A stretch of DNA of 64,000 bases from CAYYVK01 sp964475145 (GTDB lineage: Archaea; Aenigmatarchaeota; Aenigmatarchaeia; CG10238-14; SCSR01): contig CAYYVK010000001.1 of assembly GCA_964475145.1 (NCBI GenBank), forward strand, positions 13,292 through 77,291. Direction: 5' to 3'. Shown here in pieces: positions 1 to 8,451 of this stretch (its first letter is position 1; each line of letters opens with the position of its first letter). A program made the translations under genes and the position numbers. The notes under the pieces are model-generated. The model saw only the letters and a program-made list of their open reading frames with translations, did no database searches and had not been told where the DNA came from.

Positions 1-1
1 A

Positions 2-217
2 GTTTTTATCGAAAAGAGAAAGTTTAATAAGCCTATAACAATAATTGAAGGAGTGAGAAGTAGAGGAAAAGAAATTACTTCTCAATTGAAGCAGAAGCTT
101 GCATGCGGTGGAACCTACAAAAACGGGAAAATAGAGTTGCAAGGTGATCATAGAAATAGGTTAAAAGACTTGCTTAAAAGTTTTGGATTTGATGAAAGTC
201 AAATAGAAATAATATAA
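2..217 (+). CDS. Translation initiation factor aIF1 (SUI1), 3' part
   Basis: The frame is open from base 2 and ends at TAA 215-217, so the start lies outside the window. The 71 visible residues carry the SUI1 signature: a basic segment ending KLACGGTYKNGK, then IELQGDHRNRLKDLL. SUI1 binds the small ribosomal subunit and controls start-codon selection. In archaea it commonly sits between uL29 and the RNase P protein gene, which matches the next gene here, 19 bases downstream. Confidence 0.93.
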   Translation, partial: VFIEKRKFNKPITIIEGVRSRGKEITSQLKQKLACGGTYKNGKIELQGDHRNRLKDLLKSFGFDESQIEII

Positions 218-236
218 AGTCTTTTTCTTTATAATT

Positions 237-515
237 ATGCCCATTACACCAAAGAACTTAGTCAGACATGAACTGATAGGGTTAAAAGTAAAAGTTGTTA
301 AATCTACTGAAAAAACTCAAAAAGGTTTAACAGGAGTAGTGATAGACGAAACTTATAACACGCTTAAGATTGAAACAAAAAATGGTGAAAAGACTGTGAT
401 AAAAAGCAATTGCGTTTTCATCTTTACCCTGCCAGACAAAACAAAAGTACAAGTAGATGGTAAGGTTTTAGTAGGTAGACCAGAAAACAGGATAAAAAAG
501 AAATTCTTATACTAG
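237..515 (+). CDS. rnp1: RNase P protein component 1 (Rpp29/Pop4)
   Basis: This 92-residue protein matches archaeal Rpp29, which binds the catalytic RNA of RNase P and helps mature tRNA 5' ends. Recognisable parts are the N-terminal [11 protein letters not shown], the Sm-like barrel segment [18 protein letters not shown] and the C-terminal [17 protein letters not shown]. Its place between aIF1 and uS17 is the standard archaeal order. The length is normal for the family. Confidence 0.95.
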   Translation: MPITPKNLVRHELIGLKVKVVKSTEKTQKGLTGVVIDETYNTLKIETKNGEKTVIKSNCVFIFTLPDKTKVQVDGKVLVGRPENRIKKKFLY

Positions 516-568
516 CCTTGTTTAAGAATTTATATTTTTCCAATTTCAAGTTTATTAAAAGTGGTCGG

Positions 569-895
569 ATGAAAGCTAGAAACATTGGAATAAAAGTTAA
601 ACCACCAGAGAAGGAATGCTCTGACCCTAAGTGTCCGTTTCATGGTCGTTTATCCATTAGAGGGAAGATCCTAGAAGGTTTGGTTGTCTCTGCCAAATCG
701 CCAAAAAGTGTTATAATTGAACGAAATTATCTTCATTATGTCCCAAAGTACAAGAGGTACGAGCGTAGACACAGTAGAATTGCTGCCTACAATCCTGAAT
801 GTATAAACGCAAAGGAGGGTGATAAAGTTAGAATTGCTGAATGCAGACCTTTGAGCAAGACTAAATCTTTTGTTGTCATAGAGGTGATTAAGTGA
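569..895 (+). CDS. rps17: 30S ribosomal protein uS17
   Basis: A primary 16S rRNA-binding protein of 108 residues. The archaeal signature [10 protein letters not shown] is present, followed by [20 protein letters not shown] and a run of basic residues ([10 protein letters not shown]). I chose ATG 569 because archaeal uS17 begins with a short basic segment such as [14 protein letters not shown] 17 codons upstream (518) is open but adds residues the family lacks. The stop overlaps the GTG of the next gene (GTGA), so the two are probably translationally coupled. Confidence 0.95.
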   Translation: MKARNIGIKVKPPEKECSDPKCPFHGRLSIRGKILEGLVVSAKSPKSVIIERNYLHYVPKYKRYERRHSRIAAYNPECINAKEGDKVRIAECRPLSKTKSFVVIEVIK

Positions 896-1188
896 GCATG
901 AATTTAAAGCCTGATCCAACGTACATAAAAATCATTTCAAGATTGGCAAAGGAAAATATGCTAACAAGAAAAGAAATAGCAAGAATTGTAGAACCAAATT
1001 TCCCTTACATCCCTCCACCAGAAAAGTTGATCTATGTATTAAGCGAGGTAGACAGATACATAGATAGTTTAGAAAAGAATGGAATGATAATAAAGTTTAG
1101 GTACAAAGGGAGTAGAAAAGATTACACGGTCCAAATCACAGAAAGAGGATTAAGTTATGCTGAAAAGTTAAGAAAAGGTGAAAAATGA
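892..1188 (+). CDS. Winged-helix-like protein inserted in ribosomal operon
   Basis: A 98-residue protein starting at GTG 892 (or ATG 898) and overlapping both neighbours by four bases. I do not recognise a named family. The pattern suggests a winged helix: a helix-turn-helix-like segment [14 protein letters not shown], a helix [18 protein letters not shown], a basic strand pair [21 protein letters not shown], and a final helix. Between uS17 and uL14 most archaea have no gene. Co-translation with ribosomal proteins suggests a ribosome- or RNA-related role, which is inference only. Confidence 0.75.
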   Translation: MSMNLKPDPTYIKIISRLAKENMLTRKEIARIVEPNFPYIPPPEKLIYVLSEVDRYIDSLEKNGMIIKFRYKGSRKDYTVQITERGLSYAEKLRKGEK

Positions 1189-1583
1189 AAGCAGTTAAAG
1201 CGAAAGTCACTAAAGCATTGAACGTTGGAAGTTATCTCGTTTGTGCTGATAACACAGGGGCAAAACTCTTACAGATAATTTCTGTAGGCGGGTATAAAGG
1301 TACAAGAAGAAGGCAACCAAGAGCTGGAGTAGCTGATGTTGTTAAATGCACGGTAAAAGAAGGTGATGTAAAGATTAGAAAGCAAGTGGTAACTGCAGTA
1401 ATAATCAGGCAGAAGGCAGAATATAGAAGGAAAGAAGGAATTAGAATAAAGTTTGAGGATAATGCAGCAGTCTTAGTAAACGAAAGTCTAGAACCAAGAG
1501 GTACACAGATAAAAGGTCCTGTCGCAAGAGAAGTTGTAGAAAGGTTTCCTGCAATAGGAAAGATTGCTAGCATGGTTGTTTAG
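1185..1583 (+). CDS. rpl14: 50S ribosomal protein uL14
   Basis: A 132-residue protein with the uL14 core: [53 protein letters not shown] and the closing [12 protein letters not shown]. uL14 sits at the subunit interface of the large subunit. ATG 1185 overlaps the preceding TGA (ATGA). Length and order (uS17, uL14, uL24) are as expected apart from the extra gene upstream. Confidence 0.97.
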   Translation: MKAVKAKVTKALNVGSYLVCADNTGAKLLQIISVGGYKGTRRRQPRAGVADVVKCTVKEGDVKIRKQVVTAVIIRQKAEYRRKEGIRIKFEDNAAVLVNESLEPRGTQIKGPVAREVVERFPAIGKIASMVV

Positions 1584-1591
1584 GTGTGCTT

Positions 1592-1972
1592 ATGCCTAAA
1601 TCAAAAAAACCTAGAAAGCAAAGAAAAGCCTTGTATACAGCACCATTACACAAGAGAAGAAAGCTTCTTTCTGCGCATTTATCCAAGGAACTTAGAGAAA
1701 AGTATAAACGAAGATCCTTACCAATAAGAAGAGGAGATGAAGTAAAGATACTGCGTGGAGAATTTAAAGGAAAAGTTGGTAAGGTCTCTAAGGTTGATTT
1801 GAAGAAATTAAAAGTATACGTAGAAGGTGTGACTAGAAAAAGGACTGTAGGAACTGAAGTACAAGTACCCATTCATCCAAGCAATCTAATGATAATAAAC
1901 CTTGAGTTAAGCGATAAAAGAAGGCTTCTCATCCTGGAGAGGAGTTCTAAGAAAGCAAGCCAACGTTTATAA
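1592..1972 (+). CDS. rpl24: 50S ribosomal protein uL24
   Basis: uL24 starts large-subunit assembly. The KOW motif is clear at [21 protein letters not shown], and the N-terminus [19 protein letters not shown] is the usual archaeal basic extension. ATG 1592 is preceded by GGTG at a proper distance; a GTG two codons upstream (1586) is possible but less likely. The gene ends 75 bases before the proposed eS4 start. Confidence 0.95.
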   Translation: MPKSKKPRKQRKALYTAPLHKRRKLLSAHLSKELREKYKRRSLPIRRGDEVKILRGEFKGKVGKVSKVDLKKLKVYVEGVTRKRTVGTEVQVPIHPSNLMIINLELSDKRRLLILERSSKKASQRL

Positions 1973-2047
1973 GCTTTTCTCACGATAATTTTAAAAATTC
2001 AAGGATAAGTTAAAAGAAGTTAAAATAGATTAAAAAGGTGGGAGTAT

Positions 2048-2746
2048 ATAGCAAAGTTAAAAAGGCTTTTAGCACCAAAATACTGGAAAATTCCAAGAAA
2101 GAAGTTAGAGTGGGTTGTATCGCCTAGGCCAGGGCCTCATAAGAAGTTAGAGTGCATCCCCTTGCTAATAGTGGTAAGAGATTTTCTACATCTAGCAGAA
2201 ACTGGAAAAGAAGCTAAAAGTATAATAAAAAAAGGTGAAATTCTTGTAGACGGAAAGCCAAGAAAAGACCATGCTTATCCTGTTGGATTGTTTGATGTAG
2301 TCTTTATACCTAAACTTAACGAATGTTATAGAGTAGTTCCAACTTCATACGGCTTAGACTTGTTGAAAATAAATAAGGAGGAGTCTAACTTAAAAATCTG
2401 CAAAATCCTAAATAAAACTACTCTCAAAGGTGGAAAAACACAACTAAACTTGAACGATGGGAAAAACATTATTGTAACTGAAGATGTGTACAAGACTAAC
2501 GATTCTCTTTTGATCGAGCTACCGAGCTTAAAAATAGTTCAGCATATTCCACTTGAAAAAGGTTGCACAGGAATTGTTGTAAAAGGGAAGAACTCTGGAA
2601 AAGTTTGTGTTGTTGATAAAGTTTACAAAGGTGAATTTAGAAAACCTGCTAGAGTATTATGTAAAATTGGAGAAGAAAAAATTGAAACACTTCTGGACTA
2701 CTTGATTGTCTTGGGGAAGGAAAAACCTCTCATTACAGTGATGTAA
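2048..2746 (+). CDS. rps4e: 30S ribosomal protein eS4, apparent AUA start
   Basis: The C-terminal 194 residues are open from TTG 2162, but homology clearly begins earlier. The same frame from 2051 reads AKLKRLLAPKYWKIPRKKLEW and then VVSPRPGPHKKLECIPLL, the conserved eS4 N-terminus, followed by the S4-like RNA-binding region and a KOW domain (GIVVKGKNSGKVCVV). The frame is closed upstream by TAA 2021-2023 and has no ATG, GTG or TTG before 2162. The best start is ATA 2048, four bases after a strong GGTGGGAG ribosome-binding site. A base error or variant in the start codon is the main alternative. Confidence 0.85.
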   Translation: MAKLKRLLAPKYWKIPRKKLEWVVSPRPGPHKKLECIPLLIVVRDFLHLAETGKEAKSIIKKGEILVDGKPRKDHAYPVGLFDVVFIPKLNECYRVVPTSYGLDLLKINKEESNLKICKILNKTTLKGGKTQLNLNDGKNIIVTEDVYKTNDSLLIELPSLKIVQHIPLEKGCTGIVVKGKNSGKVCVVDKVYKGEFRKPARVLCKIGEEKIETLLDYLIVLGKEKPLITVM

Positions 2747-3256
2747 ATGGAAGAAAATCCTATGCGTGAAATCAGGATAGAGAAAGTTACTTTAAACATA
2801 GGATGCGGCGGAGATTTGCAGAAGATAGAAAGAGCGAAAAAGCTCTTAGAAATGTTAAGCGGACAAAAGCCTACGGTAACAAAAAGTAAGAGAAGGTCTA
2901 CTTTTGGAATAGCTAAGGGTAAGCCTGTAGGCGTTAAAGTTACTCTTAGGAAAAAGCATGCTGAAGAATTCTTTAAAAGAGTTCTACTGGCTGTAGATAA
3001 AAAAATTAAAAGGTCTCAATTCGATAGTGACGGAAACTTGAACATAGGAATAAAAGAGTACATAGACTTACCAAACGTAAAGTATCAACCTACGATAGGA
3101 ATACTGGGCTTGGATGTTGCTGTAACTTTTGAGAGGCCAGGTTACAGGGTGAAAAGAAGGAAAGTAAAAAAAGGAAAAATACCAAAAGAGCATAGAATTA
3201 ATAAAGAGGATGTGATAAAATTTTTGGAAGAAAAATTCGGTGTTAGAATTGAATGA
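2747..3256 (+). CDS. rpl5: 50S ribosomal protein uL5
   Basis: uL5 binds 5S rRNA and contacts the P-site tRNA. The 169 residues show the family core: RIEKVTLNIGCGG, LSGQKPTVTKSKRR, FGIAKGKPVGVKVTLR, and NIGIKEYIDLPNVKY before a basic C-terminus typical of archaea. It starts directly after the eS4 stop. A second ATG five codons in (2762) aligns better with the family start. Confidence 0.96.
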   Translation: MEENPMREIRIEKVTLNIGCGGDLQKIERAKKLLEMLSGQKPTVTKSKRRSTFGIAKGKPVGVKVTLRKKHAEEFFKRVLLAVDKKIKRSQFDSDGNLNIGIKEYIDLPNVKYQPTIGILGLDVAVTFERPGYRVKRRKVKKGKIPKEHRINKEDVIKFLEEKFGVRIE

Positions 3257-3260
3257 AGAG

Positions 3261-3419
3261 ATGCTTATACTGAGTGCAAACTTGAACGGGATAATACTGG
3301 AAAAGGCTGAAATGGAAGAAAACTTTAGTCTTTTCTACTCGAAAATATTTGAAAAAATGGAAGAACTGGAAGATTCGGAGCAAGACCTCCTTTACTTGTT
3401 AGGAGAGGTAGGTAGCTAA
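3261..3419 (+). CDS. Small acidic protein between uL5 and uS14
   Basis: A 52-residue reading frame from ATG 3261 to TAA 3417-3419. The protein is acidic ([24 protein letters not shown]) and probably two short helices; I recognise no family. It follows the uL5 stop by four bases and its TAA overlaps the uS14 ATG (TAATG), so it is packed as a true operon member. GAAGAG just upstream could serve as a weak ribosome-binding site. Archaea normally have nothing here. Confidence 0.6.
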   Translation: MLILSANLNGIILEKAEMEENFSLFYSKIFEKMEELEDSEQDLLYLLGEVGS

Positions 3420-3562
3420 TGCCAAAAAAGTTTGGTAGAGCTGCTCATCCTTGCAGAAGATGCGGAAGTACACGTGGTGTAATAAGAAAGTATGGACTTT
3501 ACTACTGCAGGAAATGCTTCAGAGAAGTTGCCAGAAGCATAGGGTTTAAAAAATATTCTTAG
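3419..3562 (+). CDS. rps14: 30S ribosomal protein uS14, zinc type
   Basis: A 47-residue protein from ATG 3419 to TAG 3560-3562. The zinc ribbon is intact with cysteines 12, 15, 30 and 33 (HPCRRCG and YYCRKCFRE). This is the usual short archaeal uS14, bound to 16S rRNA in the head of the small subunit. In most archaea uS8 and uL6 follow; here the ribosomal run stops and a prepilin peptidase gene begins 17 bases later. Confidence 0.95.
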   Translation: MPKKFGRAAHPCRRCGSTRGVIRKYGLYYCRKCFREVARSIGFKKYS

Positions 3563-3579
3563 AAGAACAAATAATATCT

Positions 3580-4446
3580 ATGTTTAGTGAAATTCGTTTT
3601 TTAGTTGCTCTTGTAGGCTCGGTCGTTGGTGGAGCTTACGATTTGAAGACGACTGAAATTCCTGACATAATTCCGCATGCAATGATAATTTTAGCTTTAT
3701 TTTTAGCTATCGTGGAATCCTTAATTCAACATAGCTACTTACCAATATTCTATAGTTTAGTAGCTGGTCTTCCATTCTTAGCTTTTGGTTTCTTGCTATA
3801 CTATTTCGGACAATGGGGAGGTGGAGATGCCAAGCTACTAGCGGCAATAGTATTTTTGCTGCCAACAAAACCTAATTTTCTAAATTTCAATTTCTTGTTA
3901 CCTTTTCCACTAACTTATCTTTTAAACGTTCTGTACGTTGGAGCTGGATACATGATACTTTATGCGTTAGTTCTTGCTTTCATGGAGAAAAAAATACTAA
4001 GAGAGTTCTTCAAAAGAGTGGAAGCATCTGCAACCTTTTTTTCCTTAGTAGCTCTTGCTTGCTTCATCGCATTTTTTGCTACGAACTTGTACTTTACAAG
4101 TGTACTTGATTTAGAAAAAGATCTTTTTATCTTGCTGAGAAATTCTGTATTGCCACTAGTACTCTTTGTTTCTCTAATTCTTCTTTGGAAGTTTGTGAGA
4201 GTTGTTGAAGATGTTGGATTTAAAAAAAGAATTCCAGTAAGTAAGCTAAAAGTTGGTGACGTGTTGCTCGAATCTAAGAGATGGGATGGAATAACAGAAG
4301 CCGAACTTAGAAAAATAAAAAAATCTGGCAAGAAATTTGTTACAATAAAGACTGGTGTGAGGTTTGGCCCGGTCTTTTCTTTAGCCCTTTTATTCACATT
4401 CTTTTATGGAGACGTTACATTTTTCTTAACTAGATATTTGATTTAA
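3580..4446 (+). CDS. Type IV prepilin peptidase (A24 aspartyl protease)
   Basis: A 288-residue membrane protease that cleaves class III signal peptides of archaeal pilins or archaellins on the cytoplasmic side. Both catalytic aspartates lie in expected contexts: AYDLKTTEIPD (residues about 19-29) and QWGGGDAKLLAA (about 80-91). About eight hydrophobic segments are visible, the last at the extreme C-terminus after a soluble stretch. It is the likely processing enzyme for the prepilin-like proteins at 17-24 kb and 53-62 kb. The 3' end overlaps the convergent SerRS gene by four bases. Confidence 0.88.
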   Translation: MFSEIRFLVALVGSVVGGAYDLKTTEIPDIIPHAMIILALFLAIVESLIQHSYLPIFYSLVAGLPFLAFGFLLYYFGQWGGGDAKLLAAIVFLLPTKPNFLNFNFLLPFPLTYLLNVLYVGAGYMILYALVLAFMEKKILREFFKRVEASATFFSLVALACFIAFFATNLYFTSVLDLEKDLFILLRNSVLPLVLFVSLILLWKFVRVVEDVGFKKRIPVSKLKVGDVLLESKRWDGITEAELRKIKKSGKKFVTIKTGVRFGPVFSLALLFTFFYGDVTFFLTRYLI

Positions 4447-5726
4447 CTCTTTGCTAGTCTTTCTATACCATTCATGTATGGTCTGAGTGCCTCTGGTATT
4501 ATAACACTACCATCCTTCTGTTGATATTGCTCTACTATAGCAACTATAGTCCTGCTCGTTGCTAATGCTGTATTGTTTAAGGTATGAACAAAACCCTTAG
4601 GAGCTTGACCTGGCTTTTCTCTGTACCTTATGTTTAGCCTGCGTGCCTGATAATCTGTGCAGTTGCTGTTAGAGCCACTTTCTCTAAACTTTCCGTCGGC
4701 CATCCAAACTTCTATATCATATTTTTTTGCTGCTACTGTCCCTATCTCTCCAGTACATACATTGACAACCCTATAGTGTAAGCCAAGCTTTTGATAAAGT
4801 TCTTCTGAGTTTTTCTGAAGCTCTTCGTGTATTTCCCAAGATTGCTCTGGTAAACAGAAAACAAATTGTTCTACTTTATTGAATTGATGCATCCTGAATA
4901 AACCCCGTGTGTACTTTCCATGCGCGCCTACTTCCTTCCTAAAGCATGGAGATACGCCGCAAAACTTGAGAGGAAGCTCGTCCTTATCTAGAACTTCATT
5001 CATGTACATTGCACCCAGTGGATGCTCTGCAGTAGCTATCAAGTACAAGTCCTCGTTCTCCACCTTATAAGTGACCATTTCAAAGTCTGTTGGGTCTATC
5101 ATTCCTTCGTATGCTTTTCTATTTATCATGTAAGGAGGGTTTATTAGTATGAAACCTTTCTTCAAAAGACTATCTATAGCAAACCTTTGTATTGCTATAT
5201 CTAACAGCACAAGCTCCTTTTTCAAGTAAAAGAATTGATGCCCTGCTACCTTTGCGCCTCTCTCCACGTCTATTAACCCTAAATTCTGTAAAATTGTCAG
5301 ATGGTCCTTAGGCTGGAAATCAAACTTAGGTGGTTGCCCCCACCTCCTTATTTCGACATTATCGTTTTCGTCTTTTCCATAAGGCACAGAATCGTGTAGA
5401 AGGTTTGGTATAGACAACAAAAGAGACCTCTCCTTTTCCTTTAGCTCTTTAAGCTTTTGCTCTTTTTCTTCTATTTCTTCGGCTACTTTCGACGCTTCTT
5501 CCAACTTTTTCTTGAAAGACTTCCCCTCTTTCTTCAGCTCTGCTATCTCTCTTGTAAGCTCGTTCCTTCTTCGCCTTAGAAGATTAAGGTCTGTCTGAAC
5601 TTTTCTCCAGAATTTATCCACTTCAACAAGCTCTTCAAAAAGCTTTAGCTTGCCTGGGTCTCTCCTTTTTTCTAAGTTCTTTCTAACGTAGTCCGGATTC
5701 TCTCTAACTAGTTTTATGTCTATCAT
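4443..5726 (-). CDS. serS: Seryl-tRNA synthetase
   Basis: A 427-residue class II synthetase that charges tRNA-Ser. The N-terminal 110 residues form the long antiparallel coiled coil that grips the tRNA variable arm (MIDIKLVRENPDYVRKNL, then RRRRNELTREIAELKKEG). Motif 2 is CFRKEVGAHGKYTRGLFRMHQF and motif 3 lies near ALATSRTIVAIVEQYQ. This is the standard SerRS rather than the rare methanogen form. It stands alone with its own promoter in the 80-base gap upstream. Confidence 0.97.
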   Translation of the reverse strand: MIDIKLVRENPDYVRKNLEKRRDPGKLKLFEELVEVDKFWRKVQTDLNLLRRRRNELTREIAELKKEGKSFKKKLEEASKVAEEIEEKEQKLKELKEKERSLLLSIPNLLHDSVPYGKDENDNVEIRRWGQPPKFDFQPKDHLTILQNLGLIDVERGAKVAGHQFFYLKKELVLLDIAIQRFAIDSLLKKGFILINPPYMINRKAYEGMIDPTDFEMVTYKVENEDLYLIATAEHPLGAMYMNEVLDKDELPLKFCGVSPCFRKEVGAHGKYTRGLFRMHQFNKVEQFVFCLPEQSWEIHEELQKNSEELYQKLGLHYRVVNVCTGEIGTVAAKKYDIEVWMADGKFRESGSNSNCTDYQARRLNIRYREKPGQAPKGFVHTLNNTALATSRTIVAIVEQYQQKDGSVIIPEALRPYMNGIERLAKS

Positions 5727-5806
5727 CCTACCACTAATAGATTTTTAGGAGAGTATTAATTTAAAGAAAGTTAAAGTTTTAATTCTTTCCGGATAAACTT
5801 CTAAAA

Positions 5807-6457
5807 ATGGGAAGTGAGTTGAGAGGGGTTATTTACGACTTCGACAACACATTAGTACTTACAGATAAATATCTCCAGAAAAAGATTGAAGAGATTTGTA
5901 AATATACCAGAAAAGAAATAAGGATAAATAGAAAAGAACTAGAAACTGGTTCCCATTTGATAAGCTGGCTAAAGAAGTGGCAAATTCCAAAGAGGAAAGC
6001 TGAAGAGATATACCTATCTGAAATTCATTCTCTTACTCTTGTTGATTGTGCTAGAGAAATGCTAAAGCATGTGCATTCTTTAGACTATCCACAAGGTATT
6101 GCCACACATTCACCAAGGTGTGTTGTTGAAACTGTCTTAGAAAACAATAAAGCACTAGAATATGTAACAAAAATGGTTACTTTTGACGAAATTCTAAAAT
6201 TGAAGTTAAAGCCTAAGCCTGCGCCTGACACCCTTCTATGGCTTGCTGACCAGTTGGATGTAAAGCCACAAAATTGTTTGTATGCAGGTGATACGCCTGA
6301 AGACATAAAAGCTGGAAAAAGTGCTGGTATGATAACTGTTGGTGTAGCTTACGATAAAAATAGAATAAAGAGATTAAGAAAAACTTATCCAGACTTGGGG
6401 ATAATGACTAGTAGCAAACAACTTTACAACTTGGTCTGTCTTCTTTTCTCCAGGTAA
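5807..6457 (+). CDS. HAD-family phosphatase, phosphoglycolate phosphatase-like
   Basis: A 216-residue hydrolase of the haloacid dehalogenase superfamily. Motif I is VIYDFDNTLV (nucleophile Asp about residue 11). A helical cap follows, then THSPR as motif II, a lysine in KLKPKPAPDTLL, and motif IV YAGDTPEDIKAGKSAG. The arrangement resembles phosphoglycolate or small sugar-phosphate phosphatases. The substrate cannot be inferred from context, since neighbours on both sides are unrelated. Confidence 0.85.
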   Translation: MGSELRGVIYDFDNTLVLTDKYLQKKIEEICKYTRKEIRINRKELETGSHLISWLKKWQIPKRKAEEIYLSEIHSLTLVDCAREMLKHVHSLDYPQGIATHSPRCVVETVLENNKALEYVTKMVTFDEILKLKLKPKPAPDTLLWLADQLDVKPQNCLYAGDTPEDIKAGKSAGMITVGVAYDKNRIKRLRKTYPDLGIMTSSKQLYNLVCLLFSR

Positions 6458-6492
6458 ATAAATTTATTTACTCTTCACCAAATTATTTACGA

Positions 6493-7107
6493 ATGGTAGA
6501 GTTTACAGAAGTTTTAGTTAGCATTTCAGAGTCTTTTGTAAAATTCTTGCCAAATGTTATAGGAGCTTTGGTGCTTCTTGGGATAGGTTGGTTGATAGGA
6601 AGCGTTGTAGGAAGAATAGTAAAAGAAGTAATTAGAAGGTTAAAGCTTGACGACCTTCTTTTCAAGAAAAAGAAGCCTTTGTTCAAGTTGAGCGATCTTT
6701 TCTCAATAATCTTTTCATGGGCCATCTACATTCTCTTTATCCAAGCTTCTTTTGAAACTCTTGGAGTCCCTGTATTAGTAGAAGCTCTTGGTGCAATTCT
6801 TGCATTCATTCCTGGCTTGATAAAAGCAATAATCGTAGTTATAGCTGGTTATGCTGTTGCAGAGTATGTAAGAGAAAAGATAGAAGAGAGTAAAATTATG
6901 TATTCCAACCTTGTAGCAAAAATTATGTTCTTCCTTATCATCTACATAGCAGTTGCTACAGCCTTGCCTTCTGTAGGTATAGATGCAAGCCTAATAAACA
7001 TGATACTGATAATCATCGTTGCTTCGTTTGGTCTAGGTATAGCAATTGCAATCGGGCTTGGGTTTAAGGATACAGTAGCAAGACTTGCTAAGAAAAAGTT
7101 TAAGTAG
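6493..7107 (+). CDS. Membrane protein with MscS-associated TM helices
   Basis: A 204-residue protein with about four transmembrane segments. The first, near FLPNVIGALVLLGIGWLIGSVVGRIVKEVI, is the conserved helix found in mechanosensitive-channel relatives (TM_helix family), and a similar repeat occurs near AIIVVIAGYAVAEYV. The pore-forming beta domain of true MscS channels is absent. Family membership is fairly clear; the function is open. It overlaps the convergent MFS gene by eight bases. Confidence 0.75.
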   Translation: MVEFTEVLVSISESFVKFLPNVIGALVLLGIGWLIGSVVGRIVKEVIRRLKLDDLLFKKKKPLFKLSDLFSIIFSWAIYILFIQASFETLGVPVLVEALGAILAFIPGLIKAIIVVIAGYAVAEYVREKIEESKIMYSNLVAKIMFFLIIYIAVATALPSVGIDASLINMILIIIVASFGLGIAIAIGLGFKDTVARLAKKKFK

Positions 7108-8377
7108 ACCTTCTTTTCTTCAGCTCTAAAGTCTTCTCTATAAGAAGAAAATAAGTTGAAATAAACGTTTGTACTCTTGAAATTAGTCCAAAAGGCTCAG
7201 GCCCTATTTTTGCCATCCCTTCCGACCTTAAACCGACTTTCTCTTCTAACCCATCCAAGAATCTCATGGAAATAATTCTTAAGAGAGTTGAGAGGATGAA
7301 GACAAACCATATGCTAGTAAACTCTGCGACCATTCCTCCAACAAAAGGTGCTACTGCCGAGCTTAAACCAGTTAACATATTGTACATAGCAATAGAAGAA
7401 GATCCTTTCTCATGCGGTAGGATGTGTGAAAGATATACGAACAAAGCAGTATCGAAGCCTGCCCAAGAAGCTTGACCTATAAAAGCATAAAGATATACCC
7501 AAACTAAACTGTTAGAGATAGCATAGACGAATGGATAAAAAGATATTGGAATTATACAGCTTAGCATGACAGTTCTTGTTCCTAAGTAGTCTACTAAAGA
7601 CCCCCATGGACGATAAAAGATTATACGTGAAATAAAGCCTATGGCTGAAATTATAGCAACATCCATGATGCTTCCTCCTAAATTTTTCACTATATAGACT
7701 GAAAAGAAAGGTCCTGCGATGCTAACTGAAAAATTTAGGAATGCTATGGCGCCAATTAAATTTATCATTTTTTTGTTTTTTGTTATTTCAAGACAAAACG
7801 TTGACTTTAAAACTTCCTTAAAACTCCGAGTAGAAAGTATTACAGGTTCTTCAACATGAATAAAAACAATCTTGCTGATAATTCCCAGGAAACAAATCAT
7901 GTAAAAGATGAAGTACACAAAACCAAATTGACGAAGTATTAAACCGCCTATCATACTTCCTACAAAATATCCTAAACTAGAAGCAGTGTTTAAATTGCCG
8001 ATCACTTCTCCACGCCTATACTTTGGAGATAGTTGGATAAACATGATCGTCCATGCTGGCACTGTGATAGAAGAGAGGATAGACTGGAGAGTTAGCAAAA
8101 TTATCAAAGTATATACTTCTTTCACAAAAGATATGGGTATCCAAAAAAGAGACCAAACTATTCCTCCTAGAATGACTAGAAACTTTCTGTTTTTTGCTAT
8201 TTCCACAACACTACCCCAAAGCACTTGAGAAAGTAAGCCAGTAATGTTTGGCAAAGATGAGACTAAACCTATTAGAGTTTTCGTAGCACCTAAGGATAGA
8301 GCAAACAAAGGTATGAAAGGTGCTATCAGTTCTTCCGCCAAACCTTGGACGAAAGATGAAACGTAAAAATGTTTCAT
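7100..8377 (-). CDS. Major facilitator superfamily transporter
   Basis: A 425-residue protein with about 12 predicted membrane helices in two halves. MFS-like loop signatures are visible: LVSSLPNITGLLSQVLWG and AISAIGFISRIIFYRPWGSLVDYLGTR, where the second resembles the GxLaDrxGrr loop. The overall style (early FVQGLAEELIAPFIPLFALSLG) resembles drug or metabolite exporters. The substrate is unknown. The gene is divergent from the APC permease at 8452. Confidence 0.85.
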   Translation of the reverse strand: MKHFYVSSFVQGLAEELIAPFIPLFALSLGATKTLIGLVSSLPNITGLLSQVLWGSVVEIAKNRKFLVILGGIVWSLFWIPISFVKEVYTLIILLTLQSILSSITVPAWTIMFIQLSPKYRRGEVIGNLNTASSLGYFVGSMIGGLILRQFGFVYFIFYMICFLGIISKIVFIHVEEPVILSTRSFKEVLKSTFCLEITKNKKMINLIGAIAFLNFSVSIAGPFFSVYIVKNLGGSIMDVAIISAIGFISRIIFYRPWGSLVDYLGTRTVMLSCIIPISFYPFVYAISNSLVWVYLYAFIGQASWAGFDTALFVYLSHILPHEKGSSSIAMYNMLTGLSSAVAPFVGGMVAEFTSIWFVFILSTLLRIISMRFLDGLEEKVGLRSEGMAKIGPEPFGLISRVQTFISTYFLLIEKTLELKKRRST

Positions 8378-8451
8378 AGGATTAATTTTGTTCTTTTGAG
8401 TTCTTATTCCTGAAGTTAACTTATTCTGAAAGAAAAGAGAAAATTATTCTT

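Noticed and set aside
2162..2746. eS4 starting at TTG 2162
   Set aside because: This would delete the conserved first 38 residues, which are clearly encoded upstream in the same frame.
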